A stretch of 64,000 nt of DNA from Copromyces sp. CBS 386.78 (lineage: Eukaryota > Ascomycota > Sordariomycetes > Sordariales > Sordariaceae). Every line of letters begins with the position of its first letter. Positions within the stretch are counted from its first letter, which is position 1. The DNA lies in the NCBI GenBank assembly GCA_030685235.1, contig MU839196.1, positions 1-64,000 on the forward strand, in the 5' to 3' direction. Shown one piece after another: positions 20,896 to 30,918 of the stretch. The notes beneath the pieces were generated by a model, which saw only the letters and a program-made list of their open reading frames with translations, searched no databases and was not told the DNA's origin. The translations under genes and the position numbers were made by a program.

Positions 20896-21230
20896 TGTAC
20901 CGTATAAGCTCGGGAAATTGGGTTTCGGGAAACCGCTTTGTAGGCACATTTACGTACAGATTCAAGCACATATTACGGCATATGTGCCAACCGTATCCTC
21001 TGTACAGGAGAGTAAAATCTGGCGCCCCACTTATCTCAGTGCTCAGACCATCTATCTTTTTTGGGCAGGAAGGGGTGCTCTCAATTGAATCTTTCCAATG
21101 TTTCCAGATTGTGGTCCGTGCATTGTTTCTTTCAGTGTATTTGTATGTATTGACTGAGAACGCCCAAAAAAGAGGTCTGAGTTCTCGATGCGGAAAACCC
21201 CGAGTCTCGGTAAAAATACCCAAAATCCAT
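20890..21230 (+). repeat. Inverted duplication, left arm
   Basis: Shares an ordered series of segments with the reverse complement of 22130-22515. They are ctcgggaaattgggttt...accgctt...aggcacat (20908-20950), ggcgcccca..tatctcag..gctcagacc (21021-21048), ggtccgtgc (21114-21122) and gaggtctgagttctcgatgc (21172-21191). The spacing between them is similar in the two arms, so this is a diverged duplicate of one element, in opposite orientation. Confidence 0.7.
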
Positions 21231-21804
21231 GCAGAAATTTGGCTTCACTTCCAGATTGCGACAACACCACAGGACTAGTCTCTCATAACAACGACGCTCT
21301 CCAAATTGTCAGCCCCCATTTTTTCCCCTGCGGATCCGCCCCGCTTTTCGGCCGCCACAGCAGAGCATGTGGCGCGTGGCTTGGAACCTGCGGGTCCAAA
21401 TGGTGTGACATTGTGATTGGTAGAGGTGGGGTTCATTTGGTCCTGTAAGGAATTCCAAGACTGCGATGGTCCGAGCGGAGGTGGCTGAGTGAATGAGACT
21501 ACACAAGACATAATGAAGAATGCAAATATACACAGAGGTAGAAAATTTCACGGCGGTTATCATAGTATAATTCATTTTTTATCAATATACTTAAAAGTAT
21601 AACTTCTATCGTCGAGGGGGTAACAATAATAATTATCGAAAAATAGGTCGCGACCATAATGCCCAACATTGGCACTTTTTTTTATCCCAACTTTCTGAAA
21701 ATTTCCATGTATGATCTGTAAGGCATTCTCAAACCCCGGGTGCATTTACTTTTCCCGTATCAGTTGGAGGAGGAGTTTGTGCCATCTGAGCATATACCAG
21801 TTAT
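21231..21804. other. Sequence between inverted arms, nothing recognised
   Basis: Mixed composition, becoming AT-rich from about 21,520. No convincing coding frame or terminal repeats seen. Confidence 0.35.
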
Positions 21805-21960
21805 TAAGGTTCCCATTCACGAAGGCATACCCCTAGGTTCCATTCACAAAGGCATGCCCCTAGGTTCCATTCACGAAAGCTAGACCTTATTCACGAAGGT
21901 TGGCTTCCATTCACCAGGTTTCCATTCACCAAACCTCTAAGGTTCTAACCTAGCTTCTGG
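21805..21960. repeat. Irregular tandem repeat (TTCCATTCACGAAGGCATGC)
   Basis: Five to six degenerate copies of a ~25-28-bp unit, ggttccattcac(g/a)aaggcatgcccctag, shortening toward the right. It lies between the two arms of the inverted duplication. Confidence 0.75.
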
Positions 21961-22129
21961 AAGTCTAGGTATAAAATCCAAGCCTCTCGTTCGAACGGTT
22001 ATAATTTAATATGTTGCTAAGGGAATTACTATCTATAATAGGTACCAAATAAAAGAGCTAATTTACGTAATAATAATACAATTAATAGATTAGTAATACG
22101 ATAAGATCTGGTAGAATTATAAGGTAGTA

Positions 22130-22515
22130 ATGTTGAAAGCCTAGATATTATTACTAAGACTGGGAGTTTTCTGCATCGAGAACTCAGACCTCTTGGGCGC
22201 ATGTCAAAAATATTACCCAAAACAGTAGTCATGGCATTTTATCGATAAATTAAATTTATGTGGTGTAATCTGGTCCGTGCGTTGCGCCCTGAAAGAGAGG
22301 TCTGAGCGCTGAGATAACGCCCCACCCTCCAGGCAGTCCCAGCCAGATTGACAAGGGAAAAAGATAGGGTACAGACTGGAAATAATAATTTCGAATTTAC
22401 AGTGCTCCGGGGTGGCAACACATCTCCCCCACCCAAGTTGGCAGGCAGGAAAATGGCATATATGTGCCTAAAAAGCGGTTTTCTGAAACCCAATTTCCCG
22501 AGTTTATACCGTATC
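22130..22515 (-). repeat. Inverted duplication, right arm
   Basis: The reverse complement matches 20890-21230 in the same order of segments. It is more AT-rich at its left end, so one arm has mutated further. The element type is unknown; no TG..CA ends or target duplications were found. Confidence 0.7.
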
Positions 22516-22810
22516 CGAGAGTTCAACAAGCGAGAGGGAGCTCAATGCATACCTTATTTTCGGCGGCATTTGGAATATAATGGTGCATAAAGGCCCGACT
22601 TTGCAGCTGAGACTCAGGTACATGTAGGTAGAGGTATGTTGCAGATTTTCGAGGATGATTCTATTTCCTCCAAAAGATTTCAGGAAATATAAACCATCCG
22701 TCCCCCGTGAAAACTAACCCTTTCCTCCTCTCCTTCTCCAACCGGAAACATTACGCCCTAAATCATCTGCTTCTTCCCATTGTTTCTTCCCGTTGCAAAA
22801 ACTCTACACC

Positions 22811-23855
22811 ATGGCCTCGCACAGCTCCGCTACTTCTCGCCAGATGCAGGACCTCCAGGAACAACTAGGGTCACTGAGTTTTGAACCAGCATCACCAGCT
22901 GCCTACAGCACCATGGGCTCAACTCCATGGGCCCAATTTGAAAACTTCAGGGCGCGCCGCGGTGGCCGCAAACCAAAGCCTCGGGATCGGGCCTCACCTT
23001 ATCCATCTGTCCTAACCCGGCGAATCCGCCCTCCGCGCGGCGCCGACAGAAGACGCCCCGTCGCCGCAAAGCGTCGTAACGACTTTCCCCAACGCACCAA
23101 TCGCCCAAAGAATCGCAACGACGTCGTCAAACCAAGATGTGTCCGATGCGGTAAAAAGCGGAGACGTAACGGGTCATACAGATGTCGCAAATGCGTGAAA
23201 ATTCCCGGTGAGTGAACCTTGAGTCCCTTAAATTCCATCTGCTATTGTGTTGTTGGCGGCTAACATTTGATGTATTCAACATGAATGCAGACCAGCTGGA
23301 ATATTGGGACGCCCCGAATTATCGAGGAGTACACAACATGAAGAAATGGAATACACAGGACTCTAACAAGCAAGTAACGTGGAAGGATTGTTTGAGGTGC
23401 AACACCAAGTTTGATCCGGTTAAACACAAGGAGGAAGAGTGCTTCCATCATCCAGGTCACGGTGAGTTAGCCCGTGCCCTGTTACATGTACAGAGTTGCT
23501 GCTCCAACACCAAACTTCCAAGCTCTTTACCACCTCACCTACCTTGTAGACAAAAAACGTTAATCTTTGCGGTGCCGCCGTCATTGTAGGATACACCATA
23601 GTGGTTAATCGCAAAGCCGACCTTTGGCGATATGAGACGGGTCCCCGTTATGATCCACAAGACGAATATATACATTGTTGCCGATTTGACTGCTGCGGTG
23701 GTGGTATGAATTCGATGGGCTGCCAAATCCGGCGTGGTCACGAAGAGGACACGGAGGAGGACGACATGGAGGACGACGACATTATGGAGGACGACGACAT
23801 TATGGAGGACGACATGGAGGAGGACTACATGGAGGAGGAGGACACGGAGGAGTAG
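22811..23855 (+). CDS. CHORD-like cysteine/histidine-rich protein, family member 1 (three exons)
   Basis: Exons 22811-23207, 23291-23461 and 23590-23855, giving 277 aa; both introns are phase 1 with gtgagt donors. Residues 40-108 are Arg/Lys/Pro-rich. An extra four-cysteine knuckle, C110-x2-C113...C125-x2-C128, is unique to this member. The shared site follows: C166, C169, C183, H186 with H-H-P-G, then C224-C225-G-G-G and C234, H240. The second intron falls just after H-H-P-G-H, close to but not identical with the family position. The C-terminus is a repetitive acidic tail (EEDD, MEDDDIMEDDDIM). Likely nuclear or nucleic-acid-associated from its basic N-terminus, but this is inference. It is the first of five same-strand copies. 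Confidence 0.75.
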
Positions 23856-24638
23856 GACGAGGAAGTGTTCCTAGAACAATCGAAGTTGCTACCCTTAAGG
23901 AAGGGCCACAATTGGCTGTAGTGCGGCCACAAGCACAACTTGGATGGATGGCTGCGTGACGATGGAGGAAAACATCATGTTCATGAGGCTGGAGGTGGTT
24001 CAGTTGGATCTGCCAAGTGTTTATCAGGCGAAAAACGACGATGGAAGGCGTAGCTGTGAGGGACCGGGACGGGACTGGACTGGACAGAGATCTGTGAGGA
24101 AATGGAGCTTGAATTGGATACGTGTTAGCATTCGCAACATGGAAATGGAAGGCATAGTTGCCGGAGAGGAAGATGTCAAAGATAAGATATGCAATGAAAT
24201 GAAGCTCGACTCTACAATAGTTGGTTTGGACAAGACCCCGGATGTTTTCGAGAAAAGCAAGATACCTGTGCTCTAGCTTTGCGGTTCTCAGGCGTGAAGC
24301 CACATGACGGGAGGAGGCGGTGGCTGAACGATTTGTGTTATTATTTGCGGGGAAGGAACGACCCTCACGGGGTGACGGGGAAGATTACCAAAATTTACAC
24401 CTCTTCTAATCACCTCGTCAGTACCGCACTTTCCTTCCTTGACTCGTTCTTCTCACAGGGCAGTGTGCCCTATTGCGCACGTCAATAGCCTTTTCTCCTG
24501 GGACTCCTCTCTTCTAACTTGTCCCCAGTTCTTCTTCATTGGTCCCGTCACATTCATGGGCCATCAAGCAGTCCACGCAGTCAACGTTGGCTTTCCATTC
24601 TGATCCTATTTAACCTTTGACCCATTCTTTCCTCGTCT
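23856..24638. other. Intergenic between family members 1 and 2
   Basis: About 0.8 kb. A 110-codon plus-strand frame (23944-24276) has mediocre composition and no recognisable motif, so I leave it unannotated. It probably contains the 3' UTR of member 1 and the promoter of member 2. Confidence 0.4.
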
Positions 24639-25533
24639 ATGCTGCAATTGTCCAAGATGCCCAAGAAGAAAGCTGCCTCCCCTGCTCGCTCACCCGTCTC
24701 CAAGCGCACGCGTACTGTCAAGGCGACCTCCACCACTTCAAAGGCTGTCGCTCGCAAGAGGGCCACTGCTCCCAAAAAGGCCACTGCTCCCAAGTCCCGT
24801 GCTCCAAAGGCCACCGCTCCCAAGGCTTCTGCTTCCAAGACCAGCTCTGCGAATGCCACCGTTGGCCTGAACAGTCACCCCGTGGAACGCTCTCTATCTC
24901 CCGAACACCCCCTCCGCCCAGATCGCACCACGCCTGGAAGTGTGGGAAGTTCTCGTGAGGCCGGCCCGCCTACCCCCGATCGAGCGGCTCCTGGCAAGAA
25001 TGGAACTAAGCCAAATCTCCGAAGACCTAGGCAGAGTGCTAATATGGAAAGCCCTGCTCAGCCCAAGGAAGACGACAAACCGAAGCCGCCAACTATGGAG
25101 GTCTGCCTGATCCGAAGGCCTCGAAGGGGAGACGAGCGAAAGCTGGTTTATACAGGAGTAAGGGGCATCTGTGAGTGTGCAGACTGCGGTGAGGACTTTG
25201 ACACAAAAACCGAGTTGGTGGGTTGCCCGCATCATCCTGGTAAGTCTGCTGCTGCCCGAACGACCATGTCAACCATTCCACAACACACTTCCAGACACTA
25301 ACATCTTGTGCTGTTGAGTTGATTCAGGTGAATTGAAAGTCGATCTCACCGAGGATTGGTTGGACTCCACAGGTTTAGATCCCAATGTTGAAAAGGATCG
25401 ACAGCGCATGGACGACCCGAGGTACCTCTACGAGGATTTTCCTACTGGATTTACATACACTTGTTGCGGGAACTACCGGTGGGGCGAGGGCTGCGAGTTG
25501 AAGGCTCATCGGCCGTACGTGTACTGGTACTGA
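24639..25533 (+). CDS. CHORD-like protein with histone-H1-like N-terminus, family member 2 (two exons)
   Basis: Exon 1 is 24639-25239, exon 2 is 25328-25533, 268 aa (262 aa if the ATG at 24657 is used; both are in frame). The intron is phase 1 in the HPG glycine codon, with gtaagt and ttcag. Residues 7-75 are Lys/Ala/Pro-rich with KATAPK repeats like the tail of histone H1, suggesting DNA or chromatin contact. The family site is C180, C183, C196, H199 (H-H-P-G), then FTYTC246-C247-G, C256 and H261. Unlike the neighbours it has no acidic tail and ends seven residues after the last His. Function unknown. Confidence 0.75.
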
Positions 25534-26005
25534 GATGTTTCCGGAGTTTGTCAAGAATCGGCTATGCGATGCATGTCTAACAGGAGGACTTTACCATGTA
25601 TACCACAATTTGAGCACCTCGCCGATCCATGAACAAGAGGGCAGTTAAGTGTCGGGGACCACAATCACACGGTAATTTACTGGATGACGGGACTTGAAAT
25701 TTTCCCTGTCTGTACTGTTACCTACTTTCGCCTCCGCGAGGGAATATGTGGTATTGGAAGGTTAGATGAGGATGAGAAGGAAGGAGCGTTATTGAACAGG
25801 AAGAACTCATCATTTCCAGCACCATGACCCTTCCTCTGACCATCATGCTTTCCGCTCAATGGCAGTGTCCCCTAAGGGCGCACCCAAAGTTTCTTTGCCC
25901 GCATCTTTCTGCGGACACCGAGCTTGGAACATTTCGCTCTTCTTTCACCACCAAGAGGCCACTTGGCACTTTGTCACGACTCGTCCTTCATCGAAGCATT
26001 CCAAC
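25534..26005. other. Intergenic, nothing recognised
   Basis: 3' flank of member 2 and upstream sequence of the following remnant. No coding frame supported. Confidence 0.35.
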
Positions 26006-26400
26006 ATGGGAAAGCGCAAGAGCGGCAAGAAATCTATGCCGAAAGGTGTCTCACCTCCACCCGCACCGGGAAAAAAAGTCAAGTAGCTGAAGATTGACGA
26101 TGCAGTGTCCACCACTACCCCGGAGGCCACTTCAAACCATCGCAAGAGGAGGAAAGACGCCATGCCAAAACCAAGGATGAAAGCAAGCTGAACACGCCCA
26201 TCGAAAAGTTGGTTAATCCCCCGGCCCCCAAATCCCGAACCACCAACCAGCCCACAGTGACGGGCAAGCGGAAGCGATAAAAGACCCCCGAGAAGAGCTC
26301 AAAGAAGCTCAAATCTGCAGAGAGACTTACAGAGCCGACTCCAAGCAATGAGTACGAAGCAGATAAATGCGAGGATCGGTACTGGTTGGAGAGGTCACTT
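26006..26400 (+). pseudogene. Broken lysine-rich gene, probably a decayed duplicate in the array
   Basis: From an ATG at 26006 the frame reads MGKRKSGKKSMPKG...PPPAPGKKVK, stops, continues lysine-rich, then needs a frameshift near 26160 to keep reading AKTKDESKLNTPIEKLVNPP...TGKRKR, stop, KTPEKSSKKLKSAE. The Lys/Pro/Ala composition resembles the N-terminal tail of member 2 just upstream, and it lies in the same orientation between members 2 and 3. I infer a dead paralogue or a truncated copy that lost its zinc-binding half. No clear C-x2-C or CCG motif remains. Confidence 0.5.
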
Positions 26401-26769
26401 AAGGGTCAGATGGTTGGAGCCTGGCATCCCTTCGGCATGGCCGATATGGGGAAGACAAGCTGCAATTCGGTGTACGGTCTACCATGTTTGCATCCTCAAT
26501 CTTTTGGACGTGACGCAACGCATCGAAGTGCTCCATTTGCGGGAATCCACTGATCTCTGTCCGCGTACATTCCGTTTGTAGCTTGTCCGCTCCAAAGACT
26601 CTTTCGACCCACGCACAGAACATGAAAACTTGTCTGTCTTGAAAACCTTCCTCGGGCAACGAAAACCCATCAAAGCGCGACGGGCTCCCCAACCTCTCCT
26701 GTTTCATCCCAAGACTAACTAGCCTTTCATTCCTTTACATCTGGTGGTGGTGTGCAAGCCCTCAAAATA
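26401..26769. other. Intergenic, nothing recognised
   Basis: Short spacer before member 3, containing its presumed promoter and leader. No coding frame supported. Confidence 0.35.
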
Positions 26770-27492
26770 ATGGCCGACAACGAAAGTGCCGCGCATCTAC
26801 GAGACAACGAGCGCTACAGCAAGACCCTTGATGCAATCGTGTCAGCTCCCTCCTTGAGCATCCGTGCCGTCTTGTTCTCCCTCTACGCCGAGGGCACTGA
26901 TGAAGTGAAGTCGCTCATCGAGGATCGAGTCTCCGACTTCACCGCTGTCGCAAACCTCCGGACAGTGCAATTGCAAAACCCGAGCGCCACAACCATGACT
27001 ACCAACAGAGAGTCTAGCGATGAGAGGTCGGAAGAGAATCTGTTGAAGAGAAAAGCGACAGACGAAGAGGAGGAGCAGCCGGAGAAGAAGTTGGCGTATT
27101 GTATACACTGCGAGGAAGAGTTCGATCCGGAGGACGAGACCGACGATGGCTACTACTGCATTAACTACCACCCTGGTTAGTCAGCTCAGACGAACAGCCC
27201 TAGATTTTGGATAATTACTGATAGCAGTTGCGGCCTTGTTTGATTAGGGGACATGGAGCTCAACCGGTATTCTCACGACTGGCGCGGGTTTGCGTGCATC
27301 GATCCTTGGGAGACTGGTTCGGGCTCGGAGTACGAATTAGACGCAGAAGAGTGGCGTTTGTCATGTCCCGGTGGGTTCACGTGGGACTGTTGCGGAAGGA
27401 GTGGAGGTACTCCGGGCTGCGAACGACGTTCCCACGAGGCAGAGGAAAGCGACGAGGACAACGCAGACGACGAAATGGACGAAAGCGACTGA
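26770..27492 (+). CDS. CHORD-like cysteine/histidine-rich protein, family member 3 (two exons)
   Basis: Exon 1 is 26770-27175 and exon 2 is 27248-27492, 216 aa. The phase-1 intron lies in the HPG glycine codon (gttagt donor, gattag acceptor). The N-terminal module SAPSLSIRAVLFSLYAEG (25-42) is shared with members 0 and 4. A Lys/Glu-rich linker (91-107) follows. The metal site is C111, C114, C130, H134 (C-I-N-Y-H-P-G), then GFTWD-C183-C184-G, C193 and H198. After the last His come only Glu/Asp/Ser residues, ending M-D-E-S-D, the same five residues as member 4. The start codon is the first ATG in frame. Function unknown. Confidence 0.78.
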
Positions 27493-27859
27493 GACGGAAC
27501 TATTAAGCCAGTTGCAAGACTAAAGGCGACAGTAAAACATGGGCTTGTTTTTTCAAGCTTTGACGGGAGAAACGAAGGGAAGCAAGTGGAAGATAGGTAC
27601 CTAGCCAATGGTACCAGAACAGAGGACAGTGAAGGGCAAGTCGAGTGAATGGCAAGCCGGGTGAATGGCAAGCCGAGTGAAGGGTTCCCAGGGAAGGGCA
27701 CGGTCCATGAACAATCCGCGAAAAAGGAAGTTTCGTTTAAAACCCCTGCCCTAATTTCCATTCTCCTCCGCGCAACCAGTCAACAATTCTCCAATTCATC
27801 TGTCGCATCCTTCCCTTTCACGCCTCACCATCAACAACCCTGACAGTCAAGCACCCAAG
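27493..27859. other. Intergenic between members 3 and 4
   Basis: Contains a perfect-period 16-bp tandem repeat (27637-27684) and a pyrimidine-rich stretch with CAA/CAC repeats (27770-27850) that probably forms the leader of member 4. Confidence 0.45.
27637..27684. repeat. 16-bp tandem repeat x3 (CAAGCCGGGTGAATGG)
   Basis: Three consecutive 16-bp units differing by one or two bases. It lies about 180 bp upstream of the member 4 ATG, so possibly in its promoter. Confidence 0.8.
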
Positions 27860-28620
27860 ATGGCGAACGAACAACAGGAAAGCACTCCCCTTCCACAGCG
27901 GGGCCCGCGCATCAGCAAAGGCATTAAGGCGATGCAAAGCGCTCCCTGCCTCAGCATCCGCTGCGTCCTAGCCAATGTCTACGTCGAGGGTGACGACAAT
28001 CTGAAGTCACGGATCGAAAGCTTGGTCGACGACTACAGCGAGACCATTCACAACTTAATCGCGGGATGCGAGTCGCCTACCTGCGAGGTCCACGGCGGAG
28101 CGAACTCGGAAAACAAGGCCGCGACAGACATGGAGGATCAAGATGTCGCTGAAGAACCGACTGATGAAAAACCCTGGTGTTTCGTTTGCGACGAGGACTT
28201 CGATCCCAAGGATGAGGGCGACATTTGCGTTCATCATCCTGGTATGTTCCTCCCCTCTGTCCACCTACCTACTCTACACTGTGCCCCGGGATATCTGTCA
28301 AATGCTAACCTCCGTAACGTCGTCGAACAGGCTGGAGAATCACCAACCCCGATTTTAACCCCGTGGCGTACGAGAGGGAGAACGATCCGGAAACGTACAA
28401 CATCAAGCAGGAGTCAGGCTTCTACGACATCAAGCGGGACTCCGGCTTGGACCACGTAATGGGCAGCATGGGCTGCTGGGTGCCTCTTTGGGCGTCTACC
28501 TGGAGCTGCTGTGGAGAGCCTGGCGAGGCGAAGGGTTGTGTTCAGAGTGCCCATGTGAAGTACATTGAGGGCATGGAGGATTGGAGTGACAGCGATAGTG
28601 ACATGGACGAGAGCGATTGA
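27860..28620 (+). CDS. CHORD-like cysteine/histidine-rich protein, family member 4 (two exons)
   Basis: Exon 1 is 27860-28241, exon 2 is 28331-28620, 223 aa. The phase-1 intron is in the HPG glycine codon (gtatgt donor, gaacag acceptor). The N-terminal module (26-52: SAPCLSIRCVLANVYVEG) matches members 0 and 3. The metal site is C107, C110, C123, H126 (C-V-H-H-P-G), then STWS-C187-C188-G, C197 and H202. The central loop is the longest of the family (58 residues) and contains an internal near-duplication (K-Q-E-S-G-F-Y-D-I-K-R-D-S-G). The acidic tail W-S-D-S-D-S-D-M-D-E-S-D closes the protein. A W-S-CC spelling at the second half is closest to classical CHORD domains. Function unknown. Confidence 0.78.
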
Positions 28621-29260
28621 GCGGGATTTGTGGCCGGAATTTGTGGCCGGGATGGACTGGAGTTATGGAGGAAAACCAAGCGCAAGGACTCAAGGAGAGG
28701 CTAGGGTGCCATCACCATACAAGAGAAAGGGAAGCGACCTTTGGCAGACATGGAAGAAGCTGGCCATATAATGGCACAGCAATGCATGCCGGCATATGAC
28801 AGTCCCGTGACAATATGCGGGCGGCATACGGTCTTTCAGCCAACAGTTCCAGTCGGTCAATGTCCATTCCATCCTAGCTGCTACGATGTAAAAGTCCAAA
28901 ATCTGAACTTTGCCATTGTGCCTGTAGTTTGTGACCCATCCCAGTTGGTACAAATGGAAGTCATCAATACATAGTACAAAGGAAAGAGCGTGGTTCAAGG
29001 GAGCCCCAGGGTTGTTGGTTCCTGTTGTAATTGAATCACCTCTTTCTTTTCTCTGTCCCGTGCACCTTCCGCCTGCCTGAAAAGGCTCATCTCAAACGGC
29101 CTCTTTTGATTGAACAAATTCCTCTTTTGCTGACAACGCCGAAATCCTGTTTCTAACAACAACAATCAATTCCAAAGCAGCGGGTTCGGTCTCCAGCGTT
29201 TTAAGCTCCTCGAACTTTCATTCACCATACCCCATTACTTCTCGTGTCCCACCGTTCAAC
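28621..29260. other. Intergenic between members 4 and 5
   Basis: A short duplication (gatttgtggccgg / aatttgtggccgg) follows the stop codon. A 102-codon minus-strand frame (28998-28690) is present but has no recognisable motif. The right end is a CT/CA-rich probable leader of member 5. Confidence 0.4.
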
Positions 29261-30023
29261 ATGCATGAACAGGAGGAAACATCCAATCAAGAAAACTCAC
29301 TAGGGAAGATTGCCCAATCTATAGAGTCCACCAACGGCAATGCACACAGCTCACAGCTGAATGAGAGTCCGACCAAGCGAAGGCGAGAACAAACTCAGAC
29401 ACCGGACTCGGGGGAGGAGGAAAAGAAAAGGGAAGCTTTGTTCAAAAAACTAAGAGCTTCGGGCGTACTGAATCCCATGAGGTGTGTCCGCTGTCGAGCG
29501 ATGTTCAATATCGAAGACAAAGCGAAGGGTTGCTGTCGTCATCCAGGTGAGCTCAGTCACCAGCCACTAGTCACCAGTCAAGTGGGATATCCATGCACCT
29601 ACCTACCACTGGCACTAGAGGTACCGTTTCTACTTGGTCTGTTTACTGTCTGTCAGAGGCTGATATGATTTTGTTACCCACCTGGTCGTCGTTGTCGAAT
29701 CAGGCACTATGAAGCTCAACCGTGCGTCCTACACTTGGGAAAAAGATGCGTCCATCGATGATATATGGGAGTATACAGAGGGGGAACTGGGTAGTCCGCT
29801 TATTTGTGAGTCGTATCCCAATGGATGTACATGGACTTGTTGTGGACAGCCTGGTGGCCGGCCGGGGTGTCAGTGGCGTAGACATAAGGCCTACAATGAA
29901 GATACCGACGACAGCGACGACAGCAATGATGAGAGTGACGAGGTTGACGGAATTGGAGAGAGCAGCGAGAGTGGTGAGAGTGGTGAGAAGGACGTGATTG
30001 GGTCGATTGAGGGTAGTGTCTGA
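29261..30023 (+). CDS. CHORD-like cysteine/histidine-rich protein, family member 5 (two exons)
   Basis: Exon 1 is 29261-29546, exon 2 is 29704-30023, 201 aa. The phase-1 intron is in the HPG glycine codon (gtgagc donor, aatcag acceptor). The N-terminus is polar with a KRRRE patch (39-43) and lacks the helical module. The metal site is C75, C78, C91 or C92, H94 (C-C-R-H-P-G), then CTWT-C141-C142-G, C151 and H156. The tail is a Ser/Asp/Glu repeat ending at 201. A 180-codon antisense frame over exon 2 is a shadow of this biased composition. It is the last family copy before the transposon block. Confidence 0.77.
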
Positions 30024-30305
30024 ATTGGCACTTGGAAGCAAGAATATAAAGTTGCGTTCGGAAGTCCAGTAGACCAGTATCGCCGCGTAGAGGTTGCATA
30101 TACTGTTGATGGCCTGCAGCGAAATCGCTGTACAGTAATGCAACAGTAATGCACCCAACCTACCTTTGTACTGCCCCAGCTTAACGAACGCATTACAGTA
30201 AGCGTCACTAACTATATAGGGCGCTGTAAATACAGGGAACATGTGTGTTGGAAAGCCACCTTAGAGGGAAGACTGGGTTTCTAAACATGGCCTCCTAAGC
30301 CCTAT
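30024..30305. other. 3' flank of member 5, right edge of the gene island
   Basis: Normal-composition sequence without a supported gene. The transposon block begins at the 9-bp target duplication at 30306. Confidence 0.4.
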
Positions 30306-30918
30306 TTAGGACAAGAGACTTCCTCGGCGGGCAGTGCCACTTTCCTATGCGGGCAGTGCCTAATAGCCCGTATAGGGAACCTTATATAGGGATCCCTACA
30401 CGGGCTGTGCTATACTAATCCTTAACCCTATAAAGTGATGGTTATTTACTGTAGTATTAAGATAACGTCGCTGTCGCCGTTGCTTTTTACCTTAATAAAT
30501 AAAATATTAAAAAAAGGAATTTAATACGGCTTATTCTGCGTACTTTAGTCGAATCGCTTTATAGATACCTAGCCGTAGTAGTAGAGTATCCGTTAATAGC
30601 GACCGAAAGATAGTACGTTTTATAGCGTACTTATATTTCCTATCCCCTAGTCAGGACCCCCCCCCCGCGTTAATAGTACTAACCGGATAACGTTGAAATC
30701 GTATTAATATAATGCGTTTTGCTAGAGTTGTAAGGTCTTATTGTATTTAGTAATTAACGGTTATTGTAAAGAAATCGCGCAATCTTACAATAGCTGCAAA
30801 TCGCTAATTATACGATAATTGCAAATCGCTAAGTTTAACGTTATAACTGCTAAGGAACTATTATTTTATAAGGTTAGGAATTAGTATAGCACTGCCTGTG
30901 TAGGGATCCTTATATAAG

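Noticed and set aside
23944..24276. 110-codon frame between members 1 and 2
   Set aside because: No motif and weak composition; lies where a 3' UTR is expected. Left as intergenic.
29700..30242. 180-codon minus-strand frame over member 5 exon 2
   Set aside because: Ser/Thr/Leu composition mirrors the acidic GAC/GAT/AGC codons of the sense strand; no motif of its own.
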